From contig CM060194.1 of the NCBI GenBank assembly GCA_030549335.1, positions 56,572,547 through 56,636,546 on the forward strand: a DNA stretch of 64,000 nucleotides, read 5' to 3'. Under the pieces are notes generated by a model. The model was not told where the DNA came from and did not search any database. It was given only the letters and a program-made list of their open reading frames with translations. How positions within the stretch are numbered: the stretch's first letter is position 1; every line of letters begins with the position of its first letter. The position numbers and the translations under genes are program-made. This DNA comes from Pontederia crassipes (lineage: Eukaryota; Streptophyta; Magnoliopsida; Commelinales; Pontederiaceae). Shown piece by piece: positions 47,271 through 60,777 of the stretch.

Positions 47271-48061
47271 TTAGTCCTAAGGCTTTTGCCTCTCTCAATC
47301 ACCGAAAAAACTTATAATAGAGCAAAACATCGAGATAAGGAACTGCTAGTGCATGTTGAGTGTCTCAAATTTGATGTTCTAATTAATTTTTTAAAAAAGT
47401 TAAATTATTAGAAAGAGTAATATTATTTTATATTCTTAATACTTCTTTTTACACGTAGATTGTTGACAATTTTGATCTAACCCAGTTCATCACGTGAATA
47501 ATAAATGAAAAAAAATATTTTTTTAATAAAAACTTAACGAAGTTTGAACTCTCGGACACTATGATATTACGTTAAATTTGATGTGCTAACTGATTTTTCT
47601 AAAAGTTTAAATTATTAAGAAGAGAAACATTATTTATTTTATATTTTTAGCTCCAATTATCAATTATATGCTTTTCATAATAGAGACCCGAGTCCGAATG
47701 TTTAAAGTTATTTCTTTTTAGCGTGAAAAAAATAAGTTGAAAAAAATATATGTTTATATGTTAAAATTCATATATTTTTTAATTACACCACATCATAATT
47801 TGAATTTAAAAATGAATAAAAAAATTAAAAATTATACAATGTCATGTTGTCTTTTTTTTCGTAAAAATAGATTTGATCGCAATATGATTTGCATATAAAT
47901 AAATGTGTGCACATCTTACAATAGAAACAATTTAGAAAATGCTATCCTCATACTTCAATTAAATATTTGATTATATTTCCATTACATATAAGTTAAATAG
48001 GAGTATATAAGCTAAAAAACATTCTTTTTGCTTTCTAGATAATTACGCATTATGTCTCTCC

Positions 48062-48063
<2 letters not shown>
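47271..48063. other. AT-rich interior of unit 1
   Basis: Contains two diverged copies of an approximately 75-bp word (TTGATGT(T/G)CTAA then TTAAATTATTA) near 47370 and 47575, and no gene. It ends at the TAA microsatellite. Confidence 0.45.
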
Positions 48064-48109
<46 letters not shown>

Positions 48110-50184
48110 CTATAAATTTTTAAAATGATATATACATTTGATGTGCAGGCCGAACCCAACGGACTATGGCCGATCAGGCCACCTGCAGCAAATTTGGCTG
48201 CCCGCAAGCTAAATCAGCCGCCTACAAACCGAATCTATCATTCAGCGGCTGATCCTACCTCCGATGGGAGACATCCATTGGACCACCACCTCCGTTTGAG
48301 TCCCATCAAAACCTTCGATGGGATTTGGTTGTCGGAAGTTTTGAAGGAGGTCTCCTTCGAAACTTCGGATGATTGCTTTTCGAACTTCTGATGGGTGTTT
48401 CCGTCGAAATATCGACGGATTTGTACATCCGTCAAAAAATTATTACCGATGATGATTTTTCTGATGATTGTCTTTTTATCCAAAAAGTTAATCGGAAACT
48501 TAATTTTTTATGGTTTTTATAAGATTTATGATGGATTTGTATGTAAAAACAATTAAAAATGTTATAATGGTCCAATGGAAGTGGCTGGAAGAAAAGTTGA
48601 AAAAGAAACTTTCCAGATTCGAAAATAAATTGAACAAATCGAGACAAAGTAGTCGAAAATAATGCAAAAATATGGAAAAAAGGACACAAGCTTGTTATTA
48701 AAATATGACAAGACTGGTTAACTAAAATAAGCCGGTTCAATGAGACAAACGAATCACTACTAGAAAAATGCTGAATCAGCCCGAAAATCGTCGGTAACGC
48801 AATTACCGACGGTTTTTCAATCGGAATCGATCCGTCAGAAAAACGCTCGTCGCAAATCGATTTGCGACGATCGAAAAAAATTCGTCGGAAATATCTACGG
48901 TCAGAACCGTCGGAAATATCGACGGTTAGAACCGTCAGAAAAGTCCCGACGGTTCGAACCGTCGACAGTTTCCGACGGTTGCAACTGCCGGAAAAGGTCG
49001 GCGGTTTGAACCGTAGAAAGTTTCCGACGGTTGCAGTCGCCGAAAAAGGCCAGCAGTTCGAACCGTCGAAAGTTTTCGACGGTCACAACTGTCGAAACTT
49101 TCAATGGTCGTCGCAACCGTCAATCTTTCGATGGTCGCAACCGTCGCAAAGAATTTTTTAAATATAAAAAAATTAGCGGCCGGATTGGGCCGCGGCCAGC
49201 TCCGGCCGCGGCCAAATCCGGCCGCCCACGGCAGGACTAGCGTTCGGATCCGGATCCGGCCGCCAGCGACTGGATCCGGCTGTTGATCGGCCGCGCGGCT
49301 GGATCCGGCCGCTGGAGGCCGGATCAGGCCGCTGGGGGCGGATCTGGCCGCCAGCGGTTGGATCCGGTCGCCAACGGTCGGAGAGAAAGAGAGAGAAAGA
49401 GAAAGAGAGATGTCGGCGAAGAGAGAGACGCCGGCAGGAGAGGGTCGTCGGCGGTCGATGCTTCACGTCCGGCCAGAGGCTCACCGGCCAGGAGAGGGAG
49501 AGGGAGACGGTCGGGAGAGGGAGACGGCCGGGAGAGGGAGGGAGAGAGGAGAGGAGGGAGGGTGATATATATATATATATATATATATATGTGGAAAATG
49601 GGAGAAAGCGAGAAAACAAAAAGAGCGCGGAATAATGAAATTTTAATTACCGACGTCTCTGGCCATCGGAAAAGTAAATATTAATTATTTTTAAAGTTAC
49701 CGACGGTTGTGACCGTCGAAAATATATTTAGTTATATATAATATTTTTTTACCGACGGTTTGGACCGTCGGTAATTGTGACGATTTGGACCGTCGCTAAT
49801 TATATTAATAAAATATTCCTCATATAATATTATTATATATTTACCGACGGTTACGACCATCGAAAACTACGGCAAATTTTGCGACGGATGGATATCCGTC
49901 GAAAATATCGACGTCCCTGATCGTCAAAAAAAAATAAATAATAATATAAAAAATTACATAATTTAATATTTTCTATCGTAACCGTCGAAAAATCCGTCGA
50001 AAAAATTAAATAATAATATAACAAATCACATAATTTATTTTTTTATTTCCGACGGTTGTAACCGTCGAAAAAGCCGTCGAAAAAAATTAAATAATAATAT
50101 AATAAATTACATAATTTATTTTTTAATTTCTGACGGTTCTGATAGGAACAATTATTTATTTGATAGAAACATAATTTATTTTTT
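47920..50184 (+). repeat. block A of unit 1 (long internal copy)
   Basis: Begins AATAGAAACAATTTAG. It holds the TAA microsatellite, a CACTA-type subterminal region (48125-48560), a spacer and a CACTA-type terminus at 48755 (CACTACTAGAAAAATG). Then come dense CGACGGT/ACCGTCG words (48780-49150), a CCGGCCGC-rich stretch (49170-49370), a GA-rich stretch with an AT microsatellite (49565-49590) and further subterminal words to about 50145. Block B repeats its first 1.3-1.5 kb. Unit 2 counterpart is 55602-57863. Unit 3 starts at 63290. Confidence 0.85.
48064..48109. repeat. (TAA)n microsatellite in block A of unit 1
   Basis: Counterparts of slightly different length lie at 55745-55788 and 63433-63476 (block A of units 2 and 3) and at 50329-50361 and 58007-58050 (block B). 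Confidence 0.95.
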
Positions 50185-50326
50185 AATAGAAACAATTTAG
50201 AAAATGCTATCCTCATACTTCAATTAAATATTTGATTATATTTCCATTACATATAAGTTAAATAGGAGTATATAACCTCAAAAACATTCTTTTTGCTTTC
50301 TAGATAATTACCTATTATGTCTCTCC

Positions 50327-50362
<36 letters not shown>

Positions 50363-51458
50363 GATCTATAAAATTTTAAAATAATATATACATTTGATGT
50401 GCAGGCCGAACCGAACGAACTATGGCCGATCAGGCCACCTGCAGCAAATTCGGCTGCCCGCAAGCTAAATCGGCCGCATGCAAACCGAATCTATCGTCAG
50501 CGGCTGATCCTACCTCGGATGGGAGACATCCATTGGACCACCACCTCCGTTTGAGTCCCATCAAAATCGTCGATGGGAAGCGATTGTTGGAAGTTTTGAA
50601 GGAGGTCTCTTTCGAAACTTCGGATGATTGCTTTTGGAACTTCTGACGGGTGTTTCCGTCAAAATATCGACGGATTTGTACATCCGTCAAAAAATTATTA
50701 CCGATGATGATTTTTCTGACGATTGTCTTTTTGTCCAAAAAGTTAATCGGAAACTTATTTTTTTATGGATTTTATAAGATTTATGACGGATTTGTATGTA
50801 AAAACAATTAAAAATGTTGTAATGGAAGTGGCCGGAAGAAAAGTTGAAAAAGAAACTTTCCAGATTCGAAAATAAATTGAACAAATCGAGACAAAGTAGT
50901 AAAAAATAATGTAAAAATATGGAAAAAGACACAAGATTGTTATTAAAATATGACAAGACTGGTTAACTAAAATAAGCCGGTTCAACGAGACAAACGAATC
51001 ACTACTAAAAAAATACTGATTACCGACCGTCAGCCCGAAAACCGTCGGTAACGCAATTACCGACGGTTTTTCAGTCGGAATCGATCCGTCGGAAAAACGC
51101 TCGTCGCAAATCGATTTGCGACGGTCGAAAAAAAATTCGTCAAAAATATCGACGGTCAGAACAAAAGTTTCCGCCGGTTGCAACCGTCGACAGTTTCCGA
51201 CAGTTTCGACAGTTTCCGACGGTTCGAACCGTCAAAAATTTTCGACGGTCGCAACTGTCGAAACTTTCGACGGTCGTCATGGCCGTCGATCTTTCGGCGG
51301 TCGCAACCGTCACAAAGAATTTTTTAAATATAAAAAAATTAGCGGCCGGATCGGGCCACGGCCAGCTCCGGCCGCGGCCAAATCCGGCCATCCGTGGCAG
51401 GACTGGCGTTCGGATCCGGATCCGACGGCTGATTGGCCGCCAGGCGGCCGGAGAGAAA
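50185..51458 (+). repeat. block B of unit 1 (shortened internal copy)
   Basis: Collinear with block A from its first base, with diverged sequence and several internal deletions, including part of the CGACGGT region. It contains its own CACTA-type terminus at 51000 (CACTACTAAAAAAATAC). It departs from A after GGAGAGAAAGAG, where the 40-bp decarboxylase fragment begins. Unit 2 counterpart is 57864-59146. Confidence 0.85.
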
Positions 51459-51498
51459 GAGCTTCCAAGTGGCCTCGACGTGCTTCATCTCCGTCAGG
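51459..51498 (+). pseudogene. 40-bp fragment of the decarboxylase gene in array unit 1
   Basis: Identical over 40 of 40 bases to 29308-29347, which encodes residues 468-481 of the decarboxylase on the minus strand. The fragment lies in the same chromosomal orientation as the gene, so the array's plus strand is antisense to the mRNA. It sits exactly between block B and the LTR-like piece, with a few bases of shared AGAG sequence at the left junction. Confidence 0.95.
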
Positions 51499-53089
51499 AT
51501 TTAATAAAATCTCGATACTTTCAAGTAGCAAAATGAAAAGTGAAGGCATAAGTGACATTATACAATGTATCTTTGATCACCCACAAGGATTATAAAATCG
51601 ATATTACATATTATGTCAATCCTTAATTGGCAACATTCACATATTAATTTGATCACAATCATCATTATTGTGTGATTATTTATACCTTTGAATAAAAATA
51701 TTGAAACACAAGTTGAACATGTTAACTCATGTCAAGTTAAAATTTTAACCTTCTTTAGTTCATGCTTTATATGAAAATCTTGAAACATATGTTATATGGA
51801 AATACATGAAAAATAATATATGTCAATATTTTTAAAAGTGAGATTAAGCTTGCATAATTGAATAATTATATACGCATATATGAATTTATTTCTATTAGGA
51901 CAATTGCTTGAATCCATTGAGACATAAAGTAATGCACAAAATACTAGCAAAAGTACAAGGTCGAATTAAATAATCAAAAGTGATAGTGTTAAACTCACGA
52001 GAAGTAGTTTTATCTTATATTTTATCTTAAATTACCTAGAAATGAATAAGATATGTTTTAAAGAAGAAAAAAGGATTTAAAAATGAAGGTTTAATCCAAT
52101 CAAAAGTCAAAGTAAATCAATAAAAGTTTCTCCACATAAGATAAGGATAGGGTGTAACTTAGCACCCCCATCAATTGGAATATATAAAACAAATCCAAAT
52201 TACAAGGGAAAGGATGATTGAAGATAAATGACTCAACTTAGGGCTTAACTATTTGATCTAAGTATTAGAGAGCATTTGTTCAACCGAATCAATTTCTAAC
52301 TAATATTACCTAAGATTTATTAATGATGCAATTCTATCTCAAAAACATCTCAATCAATTGAGTTAATAATCCCACACATATCAAAATCTCAATCAAGTAT
52401 GTAGAGATAGGATATCAAAACTTTATTTCATAAACAAAAAGTTATCTAGGAGTCCAACGAATCCAATTCGATAGTATCAATTTATTAAAATTAAGATAAA
52501 ATCGAGAACACAGCTCGAAAGATCACATAAAATCATTTAAATTCTAATAAATTCAAAATAATAGTATATTAAAGATCTAGCAGGGTTCAACAAAGTTAAT
52601 TCTGAGACGTGGGAAAATAAGAGAAACAAAAAAAATAACTCCTGGACTTCTAAACACTTCTGGACAAATATCCATCGAGTAGATAGCCATAGATTCTCTT
52701 GTAGTTTTTGCAATGAAGCTCTGAACTCATTGCTTGGATGATTGGAAAGTGAATTATGGCCCTATTTAAAAGAGAACCCAGATCCATGAATGTTTTATTA
52801 CACAGGCAATGCATTTCGATATGCCACTAATTAAATATCATTCATTGAGAGTGAATCTTGATTTTTGTGAGACACACATACCATTTTGTGAAGGATATGA
52901 CCTATTTTGCATGGCGATGCAACTTCTTATTCAGTCTGATATTTGACGTATCCATCAAACACAATTCATTTTTGTGATCCCCAATTATTCTAAGATTTAA
53001 ACAAATAATTTTTAATTAGTCTATTTTGGACATTATGAGGTAATAATAATATGTAATTAGTTAACTTTGATAAAGATTAATTGGGAATT
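51499..53089 (-). mobile_element. LTR-like fragment closing unit 1
   Basis: From about 51930 the order of words (AATGCACAAAATACTAGC, AAGTACAAGG, GTGTTAAACTCACGAG) follows the Tat-type LTR at 298-2003 in the same orientation. It is clearly a different family and lacks a recognisable far end. 51499-51929 is unassigned AT-rich DNA. It is a fossil fragment with no coding content. Unit 2 counterpart is 59187-60777. Confidence 0.45.
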
Positions 53090-55743
53090 ACTACAAGAAA
53101 AATGATCTTTAACGACTAACCGAGGCAAAAAAATGATCATTATAAATAGTCAATAATGTTCAAAAATAAATATGAACATTATTAAATACATCATTAGCAA
53201 AAGATAAAAATACTCATCTTAAAAAAATATTCCGATCGTTAAAATTAATTATTAATGACCATTTAAATTTATAGTCATTAATTATAGACTTAGCGGAATA
53301 AAACTGAAACCCTCGGACCGGAACTCATTTTTCCTCTCCTATCTCTTTCCTCTTCGTTTTTCCTCTCCGCTATCCGACGGTGCTCCTCTTTCTTTTCCTC
53401 TTAGTTTCTCATCTCTTTTCTTCGTAACTCCTCTCTCTTTTCCTCTTTGTTTCTCTCTCTTTTCCACTTTGTTTTTCTCTCTCTCTCTCCTGTCCATTCG
53501 TTTCTCCTCTCCGCTGATCAATGGCGATGAGAATCCGTCGACTTCGCACCGACCTCGTCGACCTGCGGCGACTTCCTTCAAGACCGTCCCCCACAGATCT
53601 AGCCACCGCCGACCCCCTGGCCAGATCTATGACCCCGCCGACCTCGCCGACCCGCGGAGACCTCCTACAAGCCCATCCGCCACAGATCTGCCCGTCGCCG
53701 ACCCCCACGACCCCCGGTCAGATCTGCGACCCCGCCGACCTTGCCGACCTGCGGCGACCTCCTCCATGCCCATCCTTCACATATCTGCTCGCCACCGACG
53801 CCCGCGACCTCCTGTCACCAACGAGCCTGCCTCCCTGACGCCGACACTGGATCTCGTCCCTCAAATCTATCTCCTCTCCTATCAACGCCGACGATGGACC
53901 ATATTCGTGCGACCTTTGGCCAGCATGCCGCGACCCCCCCTCCCCCCGCCGATCTCCATGTGCCGCCTCGCCACCACGATCTCGCGCACCATCGAGCTCG
54001 CCCACCCCACCACTGCCGACTCGTGCACATTCTCTGCGGAGCTCACGCACCGCTGCCGTCGAGTTTGCTCGCCGCGCTGCCGCTGAACTCGTGCACCGCC
54101 GCCGCCGAGCTCGCCCACCTCCGAGCTTCGCCGCCAACCTCGAGCACGCCACATCCCTCGCCGATCACCGTGTGTTGCCCCGCCATCGCCGATCTTCGTG
54201 TGTCGCCCTGCCACCACCGATCTCGCGCACGGCTGCCACCGAGCTCGCTCACCTGCCGCTACCGATCTCCCCGCCCCGCCCTTCCCCGCTGCCGCCGATC
54301 TCCGTGTCTCGCCCCGCCACTGCCGATCTCACGCACTGCCGCTGCCATGAATCTTCGTGCAAACAATGCTAGAGGTGAGATTAATTGATGCACCATCTTT
54401 GTCACTGCATGTTGGTGGCTACGGAAATGCAAATGTGCTTCCATCTTTGACAACTCCTTCACACTGCCACCCAACAAATTACTACACAATCAGATTAGCC
54501 GAGGATTTGAACGAAGCTATACGATGCTCTGGAAGGCACGGACGGCAGGCTGGCAGAAATGCAATGAGGATGCATGCTTCCTTGGAGGGACTCCGATAAC
54601 AGCACCTAATTAGAGATAGACACAAGCTCGTGGATCGTAGGTCTGGCAACCCGCATCCATTCAGTATCCTCTTTGGAGCCAGAGGTTCAAGTGATAAAAT
54701 ATGGAATTACACCAAGCTCACAACACGGCATGCCTTGCTCAATCGCCATTTAAGAGAAGGAGCTCGCAAAGGGGCCCAATACCCTGCTCACCCACATTCT
54801 AAGAGAAGCCAATCGTTGTGGCGACTGGTTAGCGAACTTAGTGCTCTAAGTCGAAGCCACAACCCAGCTTTACACAGCCACCTCCAAGCATACTCCTGTT
54901 CGGCGACATCATGGGACTCCACGTACCCCATTTTTAATTTCTAGAAGTCCACTTAGTCCTAAGGCTTTTGCCTCTCTCAATCACCGAAAAAACTTATAAT
55001 AGAGCAAAACATCGAGATAAGGAACTGCTAGTGCATGTTGAGTGTCTCAAATTTGATGTTCTAATTAATTTTTTAAAAAAGTTAAATTATTAGAAAGAGT
55101 AATATTATTTTATATTCTTAATACTTCTTTTTACACGTAGATTGTTGACAATTTTGATCTAACCCAGTTCATCACGTGAATAATAAATGAAAAAAAATAT
55201 TTTTTTAATAAAAACTTAACGAAGTTTGAACTCTCGGACACTATGATATTACGTTAAACTTGATGTACTAACTGATTTTTCTAAAAGTTTAAATTATTAA
55301 GAAGAGAAACATTATTTATTTTATATTTTTAGCTCCAATTATCAATTATATGCTTTTCATAATAGAGACCCGAGTCCGAATGTTTAAAGTTATTTCTTTT
55401 TAGCGTGAAAAAAATAAGTTGAAAAAAATATATGTTTATATGTTAAAATTCATATATTTTTTAATTACACCACATCATAATTTGAATTTAAAAATGAATA
55501 AAAAAATTAAAAATTATACAATGTCATGTTGTCTTTTTTTTCGTAAAAATAGATTTGATCGCAATATGATTTGCATATAAATAAATGTGTGCACATCTTA
55601 CAATAGAAACAATTTAGAAAATGCTATCCTCATACTTCAATTAAATATTTGATTATATTTCCATTACATATAAGTTAAATAGGAGTATATAAGCTAAAAA
55701 ACATTCTTTTTGCTTTCTAGATAATTACGCATTATGTCTCTCC

Positions 55744-55788
<45 letters not shown>

Positions 55789-58005
55789 CTATAAATTTTT
55801 AAAATGATATATACATTTGATGTGCAGGCCGAACCCAACGGACTATGGCCGATCAGGCCACCTGCAGCAAATTTGGCTGCCCGCAAGCTAAATCAGCCGC
55901 CTACAAACCGAATCTATCATTCAGCGGCTGATCCTACCTCCGATGGGAGACATCCATTGGACCACCACCTCCGTTTGAGTCCCATCAAAACCTTCGATGG
56001 GATTTGGTTGTCGGAAGTTTTGAAGGAGGTCTCCTTCGAAACTTCGGATGATTGCTTTTCGAACTTCTGATGGGTGTTTCCGTCGAAATATCGACGGATT
56101 TGTACATCCGTCAAAAAATTATTACCGATGATGATTTTTCTGATGATTGTCTTTTTATCCAAAAAGTTAATCGGAAACTTAATTTTTTATGGTTTTTATA
56201 AGATTTATGATGGATTTGTATGTAAAAACAATTAAAAATGTTATAATGGTCCAATGGAAGTGGCTGGAAGAAAAGTTGAAAAAGAAACTTTCCAGATTCG
56301 AAAATAAATTGAACAAATCGAGACAAAGTAGTCGAAAATAATGCAAAAATATGGAAAAAAGGACACAAGCTTGTTATTAAAATATGACAAGACTGGTTAA
56401 CTAAAATAAGCCGGTTCAATGAGACAAACGAATCACTACTAGAAAAATGCTGAATCAGCCCGAAAATCGTCGGTAACGCAATTACCGACGGTTTTTCAAT
56501 CGGAATCGATCCGTCAGAAAAACGCTCGTCGCAAATCGATTTGCGACGATCGAAAAAAATTCGTCGGAAATATCTACGGTCAGAACCGTCGGAAATATCG
56601 ACGGTTAGAACCGTCAGAAAAGTCCCGACGGTTCGAACCGTCGACAGTTTCCGACGGTTGCAACTGCCGGAAAAGGTCGGCGGTTTGAACCGTAGAAAGT
56701 TTCCGACGGTTGCAGTCGCCGAAAAAGGCCAGCAGTTCGAACCGTCGAAAGTTTTCGACGGTCACAACTGTCGAAACTTTCAATGGTCGTCGCAACCGTC
56801 AATCTTTCGATGGTCGCAACCGTCGCAAAGAATTTTTTAAATATAAAAAAATTAGCGGCCGGATTGGGCCGCGGCCAGCTCCGGCCGCGGCCAAATCCGG
56901 CCGCCCACGGCAGGACTAGCGTTCGGATCCGGATCCGGCCGCCAGCGACTGGATCCGGCTGTTGATCGGCCGCGCGGCTGGATCCGGCCGCTGGGGGCCG
57001 GATCAGGCCGCTGGGGGCCGGATCTGGCCGCCAGCGGTTGGATCCGGTCGCCAACGGTCGGAGAGAAAGAGAGAGAAAGAGAAAGAGAGAGATGTCGGCG
57101 AAGAGAGAGACGCCGGCAGGAGAGGGTCGTCGGCGGTCGATGCTTCACGTCCGGCCAGAGGCTCACCGGCCAGGAGAGGGAGAGGGAGACGGTCGGGAGA
57201 GGGAGACGGCCGGGAGAGGGAGGGAGAGAGGAGAGGAGGGAGGGTGATATATATATATATATATATATGTGGAAAATGGGAGAAAGCGAGAAAACAAAAA
57301 GAGCGCGGAATAACGAAATTTTAATTACCGACGTCTCTGGCCATCGGAAAAGTAAATATTAATTATTTTTAAAGTTACCGACGGTTGTGACCGTCGAAAA
57401 TATATTTAGTTATATATAATATTTTTTTACCGACGGTTTGGACCGTCGGTAATTGTGACGATTTGGACCGTCGCTAATTATATTAATAAAATATTCCTCA
57501 TATAATATTATTATATATTTACCGACGGTTACGACCATCGGAAACTACGGCAAATTTTGCGACGGATGGATATCCGTCGAAAATATCGACGTCCCTGATC
57601 GTCAAAAAAAAAATAAATAATAATATAAAAAATTACATAATTTAATATTTTCTATCGTAACCGTCGAAAAATCCGTCGAAAAAATTAAATAATAATATAA
57701 CAAATCACATAATTTATTTTTTTATTTCCGACGGTTGTAACCGTCGAAAAAGCCGTCGAAAAAAATTAAATAATAATATAATAAATTACATAATTTATTT
57801 TTTAATTTCTGACGGTTCTGATAGGAACAATTATTTATTTGATAGAAACATAATTTATTTTTTAATAGAAACAATTTAGAAAATGCTATCCTCGTACTTC
57901 AATTAAATATTTGATTATATTTCCATTACATATAAGTTAAATAGGAGTATATAACCTCAAAAACATTCTTTTTGCTTTCTAGATAATTACCTATTATGTC
58001 TCTCC

Positions 58006-58050
<45 letters not shown>

Positions 58051-60777
58051 GATCTATAAAATTTTAAAATAATATATACATTTGATGTGCAGGCCGAACC
58101 GAACGAACTATGGCCGATCAGGCCACCTGCAGCAAATTCGGCTGCCCGCAAGCTAAATCGGCCGCATGCAAACCGAATCTATCGTCAGCGGCTGATCCTA
58201 CCTCGGATGGGAGACATCCATTGGACCACCACCTCCGTTTGAGTCCCATCAAAATCGTCGATGGGAAGCGATTGTTGGAAGTTTTGAAGGAGGTCTCTTT
58301 CGAAACTTCGGATGATTGCTTTTGGAACTTCTGACGGGTGTTTCCGTCAAAATATCGACGGATTTGTACATCCGTCAAAAAATTATTACCGATGATGATT
58401 TTTCTGACGATTGTCTTTTTGTCCAAAAAGTTAATCGGAAACTTAATTTTTTATGGATTTTATAAGATTTATGACGGATTTGTATGTAAAAACAATTAAA
58501 AATGTTGTAATGGAAGTGGCCGGAAGAAAAGTTGAAAAAGAAACTTTCCAGATTCGAAAATAAATTGAACAAATCGAGACAAAGTAGTAAAAAATAATGT
58601 AAAAATATGGAAAAAGACACAAGATTGTTATTAAAATATGACAAGACTGGTTAACTAAAATAAGCCGGTTCAACGAGACAAACGAATCACTACTAAAAAA
58701 ATACTGATTACCGACCGTCAGCCCGAAAACCGTCGGTAACGCAATTACCGACGGTTTTTCAGTCGGAATCGATCCGTCGGAAAAACGCTCGTCGCAAATC
58801 GATTTGCGACGGTCGAAAAAAAATTCGTCAAAAATATCGACGGTCAGAACAAAAGTTTCCGCCGGTTGCAACCGTCGACAGTTTCCGACAGTTTCGACAG
58901 TTTCCGACGGTTCGAACCGTCAAAAATTTTCGACGGTCGCAACTGTCGAAACTTTCGACGGTCGTCATGGCCGTCGATCTTTCGGCGGTCGCAACCGTCA
59001 CAAAGAATTTTTTAAATATAAAAAAATTAGCGGCCGGATCGGGCCACGGCCAGCTCCGGCCGCGGCCAAATCCGGCCATCCGTGGCAGGACTGGCGTTCG
59101 GATCCGGATCCGACGGCTGATTGGCCGCCAGGCGGCCGGAGAGAAAGAGCTTCCAAGTGGCCTCGACGTGCTTCATCTCCGTCAGGATTTAATAAAATCT
59201 CGATACTTTCAAGTAGCAAAATGAAAAGTGAAGGCATAAGTGACATTATACAATGTATCTTTGATCACCCACAAGGATTATAAAATCGATATTACATATT
59301 ATGTCAATCCTTAATTGGCAACATTCACATATTAATTTGATCACAATCATCATTATTGTGTGATTATTTATACCTTTGAATAAAAATATTGAAACACAAG
59401 TTGAACATGTTAACTCATGTCAAGTTAAAATTTTAACCTTCTTTAGTTCATGCTTTATATGAAAATCTTGAAACATATGTTATATGGAAATACATGAAAA
59501 ATAATATATGTCAATATTTTTAAAAGTGAGATTAAGCTTGCATAATTGAATAATTATATACGCATATATGAATTTATTTCTATTAGGACAATTGCTTGAA
59601 TCCATTGAGACATAAAGTAATGCACAAAATACTAGCAAAAGTACAAGGTCGAATTAAATAATCAAAAGTGATAGTGTTAAACTCACGAGAAGTAGTTTTA
59701 TCTTATATTTTATCTTAAATTACCTAGAAATGAATAAGATATGTTTTAAAGAAGAAAAAAGGATTTAAAAATGAAGGTTTAATCCAATCAAAAGTCAAAG
59801 TAAATCAATAAAAGTTTCTCCACATAAGATAAGGATAGGGTGTAACTTAGCACCCCCATCAATTGGAATATATAAAACAAATCCAAATTACAAGGGAAAG
59901 GATGATTGAAGATAAATGACTCAACTTAGGGCTTAACTATTTGATCTAAGTATTAGAGAGCATTTGTTCAACCGAATCAATTTCTAACTAATATTACCTA
60001 AGATTTATTAATGATGCAATTCTATCTCAAAAACATCTCAATCAATTGAGTTAATAATCCCACACATATCAAAATCTCAATCAAGTATGTAGAGATAGGA
60101 TATCAAAACTTTATTTCATAAACAAAAAGTTATCTAGGAGTCCAACGAATCCAATTCGATAGTATCAATTTATTAAAATTAAGATAAAATCGAGAACACA
60201 GCTCGAAAGATCACATAAAATCATTTAAATTCTAATAAATTCAAAATAATAGTATATTAAAGATCTAGCAGGGTTCAACAAAGTTAATTCTGAGACGTGG
60301 GAAAATAAGAGAAACAAAAAAAATAACTCCTGGACTTCTAAACACTTCTGGACAAATATCCATCGAGTAGATAGCCATAGATTCTCTTGTAGTTTTTGCA
60401 ATGAAGCTCTGAACTCATTGCTTGGATGATTGGAAAGTGAATTATGGCCCTATTTAAAAGAGAACCCAGATCCATGAATGTTTTATTACACAGGCAATGC
60501 ATTTCGATATGCCACTAATTAAATATCATTCATTGAGAGTGAATCTTGATTTTTGTGAGACACACATACCATTTTGTGAAGGATATGACCTATTTTGCAT
60601 GGCGATGCAACTTCTTATTCAGTCTGATATTTGACGTATCCATCAAACACAATTCATTTTTGTGATCCCCAATTATTCTAAGATTTAAACAAATAATTTT
60701 TAATTAGTCTATTTTGGACATTATGAGGTAATAATAATATGTAATTAGTTAACTTTGATAAAGATTAATTGGGAATT
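53090..60777 (+). repeat. array unit 2 (7,688 bp)
   Basis: Same order as unit 1: leader and GC-rich block 53322-54362, exon-like block 54363-54952, TAA microsatellite 55745-55788, block A 55602-57863 with a CACTA-type terminus at 56434, block B 57864-59146 with a terminus at 58688, decarboxylase fragment 59147-59186, LTR-like piece 59187-60777. It shares with unit 3 the base changes at 53272 (TATAGTCATT for TATCGTCATT) and near 55258 (AAACTTG for AAATTTG). Confidence 0.9.
59147..59186 (+). pseudogene. 40-bp fragment of the decarboxylase gene in array unit 2
   Basis: The same 40 bases as 51459-51498, again identical to 29308-29347, with identical junctions. It was copied as part of the unit. 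Confidence 0.95.

Larger units (their letters stand above)
45407..53089 (+). repeat. array unit 1 (7,683 bp)
   Basis: The only copy with the full terminus CACTACAAG (the C at 45406). Units 2 and 3 have TACTACAAG at this point because the preceding base comes from the end of the previous unit. Confidence 0.9.

Noticed and set aside
48780-49150. CRISPR-like spaced repeats (CGACGGT words)
   Set aside because: Irregular spacing, both orientations and a plant genome: these are CACTA subterminal repeats.
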